Source of the DNA: Ensifer adhaerens
GTDB lineage: Bacteria; Pseudomonadota; Alphaproteobacteria; Rhizobiales; Rhizobiaceae
DNA: 64,000 nt
Assembly (NCBI RefSeq): GCF_020035535.1
Contig: NZ_CP083349.1
Location: 2,108,001 to 2,172,000, forward strand
Reading direction: 5' to 3'
Made by a program: the position numbers and the translations under genes. Below are positions 26,299 through 34,528 of the stretch, piece by piece. Below the pieces are notes generated by a model, which was given only the letters and a program-made list of their open reading frames with translations, searched no databases and was not told the origin of the DNA. Within the stretch, counting starts at the first letter, position 1, and each line of letters begins with the position of its first letter.

Positions 26299-26562
26299 AT
26301 GGACGCGTTTCTGAAAATTGCCGGGGCGGTGGTCGTTGTCGTATCGCTGGCGATCGCGCTGCAGGCAACCGTGCCGTCGTTCGGCTGGTTGGGCATTGTC
26401 CTTGCCTTGCAGTCGGCAGCACCCACCATCGGCGCAGGTATCGCGCTTGCGGCCTTCGGCTCATTGCTCGCACAGCTCAAGAAAATTCGCCTCGCCACCG
26501 AACGCCAGGCCGATCTGTTTCAGTCGATCGTGGAACGCCGCAGCCAACCGGCCGCGGAATAG
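26299..26562 (+). CDS. Small membrane protein, 87 aa
   Basis: Two hydrophobic helices (about residues 5-22 and 27-50: KIAGAVVVVVSLAIALQATV and WLGIVLALQSAAPTIGAGIAL) followed by a charged, probably coiled cytoplasmic tail (LAQLKKIRLATERQADLFQS). AGAGGAA is well placed before the ATG at 26299; longer in-frame starts add unlikely sequence. No family recognised. It lies between the divergent ABC operon and the ECF41 locus. Confidence 0.65.
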   Translation: MDAFLKIAGAVVVVVSLAIALQATVPSFGWLGIVLALQSAAPTIGAGIALAAFGSLLAQLKKIRLATERQADLFQSIVERRSQPAAE

Positions 26563-26610
26563 GCGCTGCCGGGCGCGCCACAAAAGATCCGTAAAAAAAT
26601 TCACGGGCGA

Positions 26611-26637
26611 TGTCACACCGGCCGTTCCTGTCTCGTC
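26611..26637 (+). promoter_or_regulatory. ECF41-type promoter
   Basis: TGTCACA at 26611-26617, a 16-nt spacer, then CGTC at 26634-26637. This matches the published ECF41 target promoter (TGTCACA and CGTC, about 16 bp apart). It lies 34 bases before the AhpD-like gene, so the sigma factor probably drives its own two-gene unit. Confidence 0.75.
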
Positions 26638-26670
26638 ATGGTATCGGAACCAACGAAAGGAAACGGAACC

Positions 26671-27141
26671 ATGACTGCCAAGATCGACCTTTTCGCCGCT
26701 GCCCCGCAACTGATGAAGAGCTGGACCAGTGTCTCGATGGCCGTCGCCGCGAGCCTGGACGCGACCGTCATCGAACTCGTCAAGATCCGCGCCTCGCAGA
26801 TCAACGGCTGCGCCAACTGCATCAACATGCACACGCAGGAAGCCCGGGAAAAGGGCGAGACGGAACAGCGCATCTACCTGCTTTCGGCCTGGCGCGAGGC
26901 GCCCTGCTATTCCGATCGCGAGCGCGCCGCGCTAGGCTGGACCGAAGCGCTGACGCGTCTGTCTGAAGGCCACACTCACGAATCGGCCTATCAGGTGCTG
27001 AAGGATCATTTCACCGAGGAGGAACAGGTGAAGCTCACGCTGATGATCAACGTCATCAACGGCTGGAACCGTCTCGCCGTCGGCTTCGGCCTCTGGGTCG
27101 ACCCGGCCGCCGCCAAGGCCGCCGCACAGGCTGCCGCCTGA
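26671..27141 (+). CDS. Carboxymuconolactone decarboxylase-family (AhpD-like) protein
   Basis: 156 residues. Start at ATG 26671 with AAAGGAAACGG upstream. The AhpD-type redox motif C47-x2-C50-x3-H54 is intact (GCANCINMH), with the following helical domain typical of the family. Likely an alkylhydroperoxidase-like thiol reductant or peroxidase. Its stop codon overlaps the ATG of the ECF41 sigma gene by one base, so the two are translationally coupled. Carboxymuconolactone decarboxylase-family genes are the most common partners of ECF41 sigma factors. Confidence 0.88.
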   Translation: MTAKIDLFAAAPQLMKSWTSVSMAVAASLDATVIELVKIRASQINGCANCINMHTQEAREKGETEQRIYLLSAWREAPCYSDRERAALGWTEALTRLSEGHTHESAYQVLKDHFTEEEQVKLTLMINVINGWNRLAVGFGLWVDPAAAKAAAQAAA

Positions 27142-27998
27142 TGGCGGACAGCGCCCATGAGGACGCAGCGGCGGTGTTCGACCCGCTGCGTCCGCAGCTG
27201 ATCCGCGTCGCCTACCGCATGCTCGGCTCCGTCGCCGATGCGGAGGACATGGTGCAGGAGGCCTTCATCCGCTGGATGGGGGCCGACCGCACGTCCGTGC
27301 GCGAGCCCGAAGCGTTCCTGCGCCGCACCGTCACGCGGCTCTGCCTCGACCAGTTGAAATCCGCGCGGCTGAAGCGCGAGACCTATGTCGGTCCCTGGCT
27401 GCCTGATCCCGTCGTCGAGGCGGAGCCGGAGGACGACGTCACCCTGCCCCTGATGCTGGCACTCGAACGGCTGTCGCCGCTGGAACGCGCCGCCTTCCTG
27501 CTGCACGACGTCTTCGGCCAGAGCTTCGACGAGGTGGCCGTGACGATCGAGCGCGATGCCGCCGCCTGCCGCCAGCTGGCGGCCCGTGCCCGCACCCATG
27601 TGCGCGAGGAACGCCCCCGCTTCCAGATCGAGCAGCAGCGCGGCCTCGAATTTGCCAACGCCTTCTACGCCGCCTCGCGCGGCGGCGACATGAAGACGCT
27701 CGGCGCTATGCTTGCAGCCGACGTCAGCGTCCATTCCGACGGTGGCGGCAAACGCCCGGCCGCCCTGCAGCCGATCCTCGGCTTCGATGCTGTGATGAAG
27801 GTGCACGCGCAGCTGGCCGTCCTCTTTGCCAAAAACGGCTCGACCCTGGTACGCGCCGGCTTCATCAACGGCCTGCCGGGCTTTGTGACCCGAGAGGCCG
27901 ACGGCGAGCTGCAATCGACCGCCCTCGAAATCGCGGACGGCAAGGTGGTGGCGATCTATGTGGTGCGCAACCCGGACAAGCTCACGCATCTGCATTAG
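27141..27998 (+). CDS. ECF41-type RNA polymerase sigma factor
   Basis: 285 residues. Sigma-2 region at about 15-80 (AYRMLGSVADAEDMVQEAFIRW) and sigma-4 at about 105-160 (LSPLERAAFLLHDVFGQSFDEVA). A C-terminal SnoaL-like extension carries DGGGK at 200-204 and NPDKL at 277-281, both hallmarks of ECF41. In this group the extension replaces an anti-sigma factor and holds the protein in check. The pairing with an AhpD-like gene and the TGTCACA-N16-CGTC promoter upstream support the class. Inducing signal unknown. Confidence 0.92.
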   Translation: MADSAHEDAAAVFDPLRPQLIRVAYRMLGSVADAEDMVQEAFIRWMGADRTSVREPEAFLRRTVTRLCLDQLKSARLKRETYVGPWLPDPVVEAEPEDDVTLPLMLALERLSPLERAAFLLHDVFGQSFDEVAVTIERDAAACRQLAARARTHVREERPRFQIEQQRGLEFANAFYAASRGGDMKTLGAMLAADVSVHSDGGGKRPAALQPILGFDAVMKVHAQLAVLFAKNGSTLVRAGFINGLPGFVTREADGELQSTALEIADGKVVAIYVVRNPDKLTHLH

Positions 27999-28071
27999 CC
28001 GGCGATAGACAGGCAAACACCGTTTGTGGGTTTTCGAGAGAACCTGGTGCACCCGCCAAGGTCTCCGTCAT

Positions 28072-28174
28072 TCCTGTGCTCGTCACAGGAATCTCGAGCA
28101 GTTCAGCTTGAACTGCGGAACCAGCCCGAGTCCTTGGGCTGAAAGCAGCCCTTTGACCCGACGGACGTCGGGTC
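28072..28174. repeat. Highly structured intergenic element, four stem-loops
   Basis: Four stem-loops in about 100 bases: TCCTGTG/CACAGGA (28072-28090), CAGTTCA/TGAACTG (28099-28115), GGGCT/AGCCC (28136-28151) and GACCCGAC/GTCGGGTC (28155-28174). Similar sequence flanks it out to about 28222 (GGATGAGGGAGAT). It resembles dispersed palindromic repeats I recall from rhizobial genomes, but only one copy was seen here. It lies between the ECF41 and RidA genes. Confidence 0.6.
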
Positions 28175-28272
28175 GCTGGATCCCAGCCACACGGGCGAGG
28201 ATGAGGGAGATTGGGACACCGCTCGCGATAAGGCATCTTCGGCTCCGCAGCCTGCCAACAGTCCCGCGCGAA

Positions 28273-28692
28273 CTAAGCCGCCCGCTCCTGCTCGGCGCCA
28301 CCCTTCTCCGGAATCCGCGCGATCACCTTGATCTCGAAATCGAAGCCGGCGAGCCAGTTGACGCCGATAGCGGTCCAGTTCGGATAGGGTTTTTCGGAAA
28401 AGACGCGGTCCTTGACCGCCAGGATCGTTTCGAACTGGTTCTCCGGATCGGTATGGAAGCTTGTCACGTCGACAATATCGTCAAAGGTGGCGCCGGCGGC
28501 TTTCAGCGTCGCTTCGAGATTGTCGAAGGCGCGCTCGACCTGGCGGGCGAAATCCGGCTCCGGCGTGCCGTCCTCGCGGCTGCCCACCTGGCCGGAAACA
28601 AACAGCAGATCGCCGGAGCGGATGGCGGCGGAATAGCGGTGCGCCTCGTAGAGTGCGTGGCGGTTGGCGGGAAAGATTGCATCACGTGTCAT
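28273..28692 (-). CDS. RidA family protein (YjgF/YER057c)
   Basis: 139 residues, the usual size of this trimeric family. The core pattern is present (SGDLLFVSGQVGSREDG, then VERAFDNLEATLKAAGATFDDIVDVTSF), including the loop usually bearing the substrate-contacting residues near the C-terminus (PNWTAIGVNWLAG). RidA proteins hydrolyse reactive enamine/imine intermediates; this branch, with W in place of the usual RxxV/A segment, may have a different substrate. Divergent from the TetR gene at 28872 across three operators, so probably repressed by it. Confidence 0.85.
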   Translation of the reverse strand: MTRDAIFPANRHALYEAHRYSAAIRSGDLLFVSGQVGSREDGTPEPDFARQVERAFDNLEATLKAAGATFDDIVDVTSFHTDPENQFETILAVKDRVFSEKPYPNWTAIGVNWLAGFDFEIKVIARIPEKGGAEQERAA

Positions 28693-28790
28693 TTCTCTGG
28701 CCTTTCTGAAATTCGAGCTAAATCCAGGGCGCAGAAACGGGCGCGCGCTGCCCGATCAGGCAGAACTTCACAAAAGCCGCTTCATTTGAT

Positions 28791-28853
28791 ATACGCCACG
28801 TATATGAACTAACCAAATACGACGCGTATGTCAAATCCATATACGCACCGTAT
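28791..28853. promoter_or_regulatory. Three TetR-type operators
   Basis: ATACG-NNN-CGTAT occurs three times: 28791-28803, 28817-28829 and 28841-28853, centres 26 and 24 bp apart. The first is part of a longer palindrome, ATATACGCCACGTATAT (28789-28805). They lie between divergent ridA and tetR genes, 18-80 bases before the tetR start, as expected for autorepression and control of ridA. Confidence 0.85.
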
Positions 28854-28871
28854 CTGAAATTGAGGGCGATG

Positions 28872-29468
28872 ATGGCCAGAAGCCGCCAGGAAACGATGGA
28901 GGAAAACCGCGCGAAGCTGATTGCGGCGGGCCGAAAGGCTTTTGCGGAAAAGGGCTATGCCGCCGCCTCGATGGATGAACTGACGGCCGATGTCGGGCTG
29001 ACGCGCGGCGCGCTCTATCACAATTTCGGCGACAAGCGCGGGCTCCTGGCCGCGGTCGTAACCCAGATCGACGGCGAAATGGCCGCCCGCGCCAAGGAGA
29101 TCGGCGCAGATGCTGCAGCCGGCGACCACTGGCAGGCGATGCTTGCCGAGGGAGCCGCTTATATCGAGATGGCACTCGATCCCGAGGTCCAGCGGATCGT
29201 GCTGCTCGATGGCCCGGCCGTGCTCGGCGATCCCTCGAAATGGCCGAGCCAGAACAGCTGCCTCGTGGCGACGCAGCGGTCGGTGGAGCAGCTGCTGGAC
29301 AAGGGCATCCTGAAGCCGGTGGATCCCGAAGCGGCAGCCAGGCTGCTCAGCGGTGCCGCGCTCAACGCCGCCCTCTGGGTCGCCGCCAGCGATGAGCCGA
29401 AGACGGTTCTGCCGAAAGCGATCGACGCCTTCCGCGCCATGGCAACCGGCCTGCTGGCGGGTCGCTGA
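28872..29468 (+). CDS. TetR family transcriptional regulator
   Basis: 198 residues. ATG 28872 chosen because GAGGG sits 5 bases before it; ATG 28869 and TTG 28860 are alternatives. The HTH is at about residues 20-57 (GYAAASMDELTADVGLTRGALYHNFGDKRGLL), followed by the helical ligand-binding domain. It probably binds the three ATACG-NNN-CGTAT operators upstream and represses itself and the divergent RidA gene. Ligand unknown. It converges with the cyclase gene 34 bp away. Confidence 0.88.
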   Translation: MARSRQETMEENRAKLIAAGRKAFAEKGYAAASMDELTADVGLTRGALYHNFGDKRGLLAAVVTQIDGEMAARAKEIGADAAAGDHWQAMLAEGAAYIEMALDPEVQRIVLLDGPAVLGDPSKWPSQNSCLVATQRSVEQLLDKGILKPVDPEAAARLLSGAALNAALWVAASDEPKTVLPKAIDAFRAMATGLLAGR

Positions 29469-29502
29469 GGCGCACCTGTTCGAGGCGGCGAAGCGGCGAA
29501 GG

Positions 29503-31407
29503 CTAGCCGGCCTTCCCGCTGACCAGCTCCCAGAGATCGACCCCTCCGGAGCGTCCCTTGACGTGCACCATGCCCATCGCGCGGAAGTCGAATTGATCGG
29601 CAACGGCGGCATGCACCGCCCCGCTCACCAGGATCGAGGTGTTGTACTCCTTGTTCAGCCCTTCGAGCCGCGAGGCGACATTGATCGTGTCGCCCATCGC
29701 CGTGTATTGCTGGCGCGCAATCGCGCCGAAGCTGCCAACGACCGCCGGGCCCGTATGCACGCCAAACCGCGTGAACAGTTCGGGACGGCCGTTCTTGCGG
29801 TTGGTCTCGTTCAGGCGGTCGACCGCCGCCTTCATCGCCAGCGCGCAATGACAACCATGCTCGATGTGCTGCGGATCCTCTACCGGCGCGTTCCAGATGA
29901 CGAAAATGCTGTCGCCGAGATACTGGATCACCGTCCCGTGGTATTGCTCCGCCACCGTGTTCAGCATCTCGAAATAGGCCGAGAGGATATCGACGACCTC
30001 CTCGGGAGAATGCTGTTCGGAGATGGTCGTGAAGTCGCGCACGTCGGTGAAGAGCGCGGTCACGTTTTGCCGCCTGCCTCTGACGGTCGCGCCGCCCTCG
30101 GGATCGATGATGCGCCGCACCACCTCTCGCGGAACATAGAGGGCAAACTGGACGATGGCGCGACGGCTGGCGGAAAGTGCGCCCCCGAGCGTGTTGATCT
30201 CGGTGATCCAGGAATGCGGGGCATCCTTGCCGGCAAAGTTCAGGTCGCCGATCCGCCGCGCCTCGTCGGCAAGATGATAGAGCTTGCGGCTGACCACGCG
30301 CGACAGCATGAGCGAGCCGACGACGCCCGCCACCAGTAGGCCCCCGGCAATCAGGAGATTGCGCAACAGCAGCCGGTTTGCCTGCGCCACGAGATCCTGC
30401 AGCGGCACGACGATTGCGACCGAGCTGCCCTTGAACAGGCCGGAAACGCTGACCGGCGCCATCTGGACCAGATAGCGTTCGCCGGCGAAATCGGCTTCGG
30501 CAAGGCCGCCGCCCGCATAGGCCGGGTCCTTGCGCAGCCGCGCGACGACGTCGAGGCTCGGGTCCAGGCTGTGCATGTCGGCCCCGCGGCCGCCCGACCA
30601 TGCGCCAAGGATCGTGCTCATGACCGCGGGATCAGAATGGGCGACGAGGTTGTTGTCGCTGCCGATGACATAGGATCGCGCTCGCGGCGATATCTCCCGC
30701 GCATCGAGCAGGCGGCTGACGGTCTGCAGGTGAATGTTCGTGCCGACCACGATGCCGTTTTGGCCCTTCAGCGGCGCCGCCAGCGCCAGGGTCGGCACCT
30801 TGAGCGTTCCGGTGACATAGGGCCCGACGGACACCGCGCCGCCGCTTTTGGTGGCGGCCTGATACCAGGGGCTCTGCCGCGGGTCGAAATTCGTCCGCTC
30901 GAACGGGCGCTCCCCGATCTGCCTGGCTTGGCCGTCGAGGAACCGAAGGGTCGAAACGGTTCCCGTGTCCTGCCCATGCGCGAGCAGCCGTACGGCAAAG
31001 GCCGTGCCCACCGGTGCCGCGAGGCTCTGGCGAACATAGTCCCGTTCCGTATTGATGACCTGCAGGTAAGAACCGTCAGGATAGCCGGCATAGACGCTCG
31101 TCGCGTTGGAAACGCTTCTGAGCACCTCCAGGAAGAACTGCTCCTTCGGCTCCAGGTCCCCCGGCGGTGCGACGGCCAGTTGCGGCACGGTGGAGGCGAG
31201 CGCGACCGCCTCATGGCCACCCTCCAGCGCGTTCCTGTATCCCTCGATCAGCCGCAGGCTCATCTCGCGCATATGCTTCTCGCCGGCAAGGATCGCCGCC
31301 TGCCGTCCCTGGCTGAACGCCATCCAGATGATCGGCGTCGCCGTGAGAAGCAGGAGCGCGACGACGAGCACGCTGAGATGCACTCTGAGAGGCTTGGACC
31401 AGTTCAC
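29503..31407 (-). CDS. Membrane class III adenylate/guanylate cyclase
   Basis: 634 residues from a GTG start (GGGGGA upstream). A transmembrane helix at about 10-30 is followed by a large periplasmic sensor (dCache-like, about 35-340), a second helix near 350, a HAMP-like linker, and a catalytic domain from about 451. Metal-binding Asp455 (ALFTDVRDF) and Asp499 (YLGDS) and the transition-state residues Asn576 and Arg580 (DTINVASR) are present. The usual adenine-selecting lysine is Gln495, so substrate specificity cannot be assigned. It probably turns an external signal into a cyclic nucleotide. No adjacent effector. Confidence 0.88.
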   Translation of the reverse strand: MNWSKPLRVHLSVLVVALLLLTATPIIWMAFSQGRQAAILAGEKHMREMSLRLIEGYRNALEGGHEAVALASTVPQLAVAPPGDLEPKEQFFLEVLRSVSNATSVYAGYPDGSYLQVINTERDYVRQSLAAPVGTAFAVRLLAHGQDTGTVSTLRFLDGQARQIGERPFERTNFDPRQSPWYQAATKSGGAVSVGPYVTGTLKVPTLALAAPLKGQNGIVVGTNIHLQTVSRLLDAREISPRARSYVIGSDNNLVAHSDPAVMSTILGAWSGGRGADMHSLDPSLDVVARLRKDPAYAGGGLAEADFAGERYLVQMAPVSVSGLFKGSSVAIVVPLQDLVAQANRLLLRNLLIAGGLLVAGVVGSLMLSRVVSRKLYHLADEARRIGDLNFAGKDAPHSWITEINTLGGALSASRRAIVQFALYVPREVVRRIIDPEGGATVRGRRQNVTALFTDVRDFTTISEQHSPEEVVDILSAYFEMLNTVAEQYHGTVIQYLGDSIFVIWNAPVEDPQHIEHGCHCALAMKAAVDRLNETNRKNGRPELFTRFGVHTGPAVVGSFGAIARQQYTAMGDTINVASRLEGLNKEYNTSILVSGAVHAAVADQFDFRAMGMVHVKGRSGGVDLWELVSGKAG

Positions 31408-31554
31408 GCAATTCCCCCGAAACGCGACTGTATTTCACGGAACCTATCACCTGCTCGGGCCGGCAGGAATGCGCAATCTTTCAAACAAATAGGCCATTTC
31501 ATTGAATCGATGAGACAATGAAATGGCCCGGTGCAGGTAAAGGCTTTTCGCGCG

Positions 31555-32160
31555 TCAGTTCAGCGGGATCGCGTTGTCGTCCTTGCTCGCCTGGTAGACG
31601 GCGGAGAGATCGTCGTACTTGGCGCGGATGGCATCGGCGCGGGACTTCAGCTCGTTGCGCTGCGGCGCCGGCAGACTGTCGATCAGCTTATAGATCGACT
31701 GGCCCTTCCAGAACGCGTTCGTCCGGTTGTAGCCGCCCGGCTCCAGCGTGAAGACCTCCTTCAGGATCTTGAGATCGTGGGGAATGGAGAACGAGTCACG
31801 CGAATCCTCGTGGCTGAAGAAATAGAAGAAATTGTCGAAACCTGCCCAGGTTATCGCCGAAAGGCACATCGAGCAGGGTTCATGCGTCGAAAGGAAAATG
31901 AGATCGCGGCTGTCCGGCCGCTCGGTTCCTTCGATCTCGTAAAAGCGCTTCAGCGTGTGCACTTCGCCATGCCAGAGCGGATTTTCCGTCTCGTTGTTGG
32001 TTTCGACGAGTACGGTGGAGAGATCGGATTTGCGCATCAGCGCGGCACCGAAGATCTTGTTTCCGGCTGCAACGCCTTTTTCCGTCGCCGGAATGATGCC
32101 GTGCTCCATGGTGCCAAGCAGCGCGTCCAGCAGTTGGTAGGTGTCGGTCTCCGTTGTCAT
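31555..32160 (-). CDS. Nucleoside/nucleobase deaminase (CDA fold)
   Basis: 201 residues from MTTETDTYQL; AAGGAC lies about 8 bases upstream. Zinc ligands of the cytidine-deaminase fold are visible: H64-G65-E66 (LWHGEV) and P95-C96-S97-M98-C99 (EPCSMC). It is longer than typical guanine or cytosine deaminases of this fold. By family it deaminates a purine or pyrimidine base or nucleoside. It lies downstream of and collinear with an NCS2 permease, which would supply such a substrate. No other salvage gene is adjacent. Confidence 0.8.
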   Translation of the reverse strand: MTTETDTYQLLDALLGTMEHGIIPATEKGVAAGNKIFGAALMRKSDLSTVLVETNNETENPLWHGEVHTLKRFYEIEGTERPDSRDLIFLSTHEPCSMCLSAITWAGFDNFFYFFSHEDSRDSFSIPHDLKILKEVFTLEPGGYNRTNAFWKGQSIYKLIDSLPAPQRNELKSRADAIRAKYDDLSAVYQASKDDNAIPLN

Positions 32161-32344
32161 TCCCAATGTCCTTTTGTTGGGTTTTTCAATCAACGCCAGG
32201 AAAAACAGGAAGCGGTTCCTGCCCGGAATGGCGGGCTCTCAAAACAATCCGAAGCGGCCTTCGGATTGCGCATTTCAAGGCAATTCCGCAAGACGTCTCA
32301 AGAGGGCGTCCACCCGGGATTGCATGTACGAGGCGACGGTCGGC

Positions 32345-33817
32345 TCAGTGCGCCTCCGCCGCAATCAGTGGCACCTCGACGCCCTTGGCGTCATAGAGCT
32401 TGCCGTTGAGGAAATAGTCGCCGTCATGAAGCCGCGCAATATCCTGGTAGCGGATCGTGCGCTCCGTCGCCGCGACGAACACCGACTGCTGGTCCGAGTT
32501 TCCAACCGTGAAGTGATTGAACAGCAGGTTGAGCAGGATCGCCATGACTGCCGCCGACGAGATGCCAGAATGGAAGATCGTCGCGACCCAGGCCGGGAAA
32601 TGCTCGTAGAAACCGGGGGCTGCGATCGGGATCATGCCGAAGCCGATGGAGGTCGCAACGATGACCAGGTTCATGTTGTTGTTGTACTCGACCTTGGACA
32701 GCGTGCGGATGCCGCTTGCCGCAACCGTGCCGAAGAGCACGATGCCGGCGCCGCCGAGAACCGAGGTCGGAACGGAGGCTACGATGCGCCCCATGATCGG
32801 CAACAGCCCGAGCGTCACCAGGAACAGGCCGCCGGTTGCCACCACATAGCGGCTCTTGACGCCGGTGACCGCAACGAGCCCGACATTCTGGGCAAAGGCG
32901 CTCTGGGTGAAGGAACCGACGATCGGCGCCAGGATACTCGACAGCATGTCGGCGCGAAGCCCGTCGCCGAGCCGGCGCGAGTCCACCTTGGTCTCGACGA
33001 TCTCACCGACGGCGAGAATATCGGCCGAGGTCTCGACCAGCGTCACCATGATGACGATCAGCATCGAGATGATCGCGGCAAGCTCGAAGGTCGGGTAGCC
33101 GAAATGGAAGATCTTCGGCAGCGCGAAGACCGGGCCGTTTGCGACCTGAGAGAAATCTGTCATGCCGGCGACATAGGCAATGCCGGTGCCGATCACGATC
33201 GAAAGCAAGATCGAGAGCCGCGAGATCGAGGCACTTCCGAGCTTGCTGAGCAGCAACACGATGATCAGCGTGACCGCCGCGAGCTGGATGTTGGCGGTGC
33301 TGCCGAAATCCGGCGACGCCTTGTTGCCGCCCATGGCCCAGAATGCCGCCACCGGCATCAGCGTAAGCCCGATGGTGGTGATGACGATGCCGGTAACCAG
33401 AGGCGGGAAGAAGCGGGTGATGCGCGAAAATACCGGCGTGATCAAAAGGCCGATCAGCGAGGCCGCGATGACCGCGCCCAGGATCGCCGGGATGCCGCCG
33501 TTGCCCGAAATCGCGATCATCGTCGCGACGCCCGAGAACGAAACCCCCTGCACCAGCGGTAGCCGGCTGCCGAAGAAAGGCACGCCGATCGTCTGCAGGA
33601 TGGTCGCAAGACCGCCGGCAAAGAGCGAGGCGGTGACGAGCAGGCCGACATCGGCGGAATTCAGGCCCGCCGCCTGGCCGAGGATCAACGGAACGGCAAC
33701 GATGCCGCCATACATGGTCAGGACATGCTGCAGACCATAGGCCAGATTGGCGCCGATGCTCAGCCGTTCGTCTTCGGGATTCTCTGGTAGTGCGTTATCC
33801 TCTGCAATGCTTGCCAA
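32345..33817 (-). CDS. Nucleobase:cation symporter-2 (uracil/xanthine permease)
   Basis: 490 residues, about 14 transmembrane helices, NCS2 family. The conserved loops are clear: GLQHVLTMYGG near the N-terminus, FFPPLVTGIVITTIG, and the substrate-site region VTLVETSADILAVGEI then TQSAFAQNVGLVAVTGV. I chose TTG 33817 because GGAGGAG lies 6 bases upstream; the in-frame ATG 33832 includes that ribosome binding site as codons and has only a poor one of its own. It is probably a purine or uracil importer, working with the deaminase downstream. Confidence 0.85.
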   Translation of the reverse strand: MASIAEDNALPENPEDERLSIGANLAYGLQHVLTMYGGIVAVPLILGQAAGLNSADVGLLVTASLFAGGLATILQTIGVPFFGSRLPLVQGVSFSGVATMIAISGNGGIPAILGAVIAASLIGLLITPVFSRITRFFPPLVTGIVITTIGLTLMPVAAFWAMGGNKASPDFGSTANIQLAAVTLIIVLLLSKLGSASISRLSILLSIVIGTGIAYVAGMTDFSQVANGPVFALPKIFHFGYPTFELAAIISMLIVIMVTLVETSADILAVGEIVETKVDSRRLGDGLRADMLSSILAPIVGSFTQSAFAQNVGLVAVTGVKSRYVVATGGLFLVTLGLLPIMGRIVASVPTSVLGGAGIVLFGTVAASGIRTLSKVEYNNNMNLVIVATSIGFGMIPIAAPGFYEHFPAWVATIFHSGISSAAVMAILLNLLFNHFTVGNSDQQSVFVAATERTIRYQDIARLHDGDYFLNGKLYDAKGVEVPLIAAEAH

Positions 33818-34150
33818 GGGTATCTCCTCCATACCTTTGTGATTGCCCCGTCTCCAGCGGGACAACCAAAAGGTAACGGAAGGTATGCAAATCGCGCCTT
33901 CCTAAAAAACGCGAAACACCTTTCGGGATTCGGACGGGAATGCGTGGGAGCCGCTCCGGCGTCCGTGCGGGCCCTTCGGCAACGGCGTTCAACGCCAACC
34001 TCGGGACGATTTCGCCGTCACCTGCCGGCCCGGTCGAATAGATCCCGATAGACCCAAAGATGGTACGACAGCGACCTTTAGATCGGTTTCGAGTTCGGCT
34101 AAAGAACTTCCGCAGTACTTCGCAATAACATATTCCAACAGGTTGAAAAC
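33818..34150. other. Gene-free divergent promoter region
   Basis: Between the minus-strand permease and a plus-strand small gene. Apart from the permease ribosome binding site (GGAGGAG, minus strand, about 33824-33830) I saw no repeat. The minus-strand leader is long enough (over 100 nt) to hold a purine-type riboswitch, but I could not recognise a conserved fold. Confidence 0.4.
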
Positions 34151-34483
34151 ATGAAAAAATTTCGCTTCGCCTTTTTGGCGTCGGCGGCCGTGCTGTGCGC
34201 ATCGACCGCAGCCCATGCCGAGGATCTCGTCTTCACGCTGAAGAACGGCACGAACTCGGTTCTGAACAACTTCTACGCCTCGCCGACCGGCGTCGACAGC
34301 TGGGAAGACGACATCTTCGGCCGCCAGGCTCTTGGCCCCGGCGAAGAGATGGAAATCACCGTCGCCGATGGCCGCAGCGTCTGCCGGTATGACATGCGCT
34401 TCGAATTCCAGGGCGAGGATCTCGACACGACGACGGATACGCAGGACCTCTGCGAAATGGGTTCCTATACGATCCACGAGTAA
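34151..34483 (+). CDS. Exported hypothetical protein, 110 aa
   Basis: The signal peptide (MKKFRFAFLASAAVLCASTA, cleavage near AHAED) is followed by about 87 residues, acidic, with two cysteines (SVCRYD and DLCEMG) that probably form a disulfide. The pattern LKNGTNSVLNNFYASPTG...WEDDIFG is reminiscent of small exported proteins seen in many alphaproteobacteria, function unknown. Monocistronic. Confidence 0.7.
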   Translation: MKKFRFAFLASAAVLCASTAAHAEDLVFTLKNGTNSVLNNFYASPTGVDSWEDDIFGRQALGPGEEMEITVADGRSVCRYDMRFEFQGEDLDTTTDTQDLCEMGSYTIHE

Positions 34484-34528
34484 TGAGCACCCGGCGGGGG
34501 CCCTAGCGGACCCCCGCCGCATGCGTCT

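Noticed and set aside
32141..33562. 473-codon open frame antisense to the NCS2 permease
   Set aside because: The product is an Arg/Asp-rich string typical of a shadow frame opposite a membrane protein.
33841..34150. Purine riboswitch before the NCS2 permease
   Set aside because: I could not find the conserved three-way junction core or loop sequences by eye. Infernal with purine and xanthine models would decide it.
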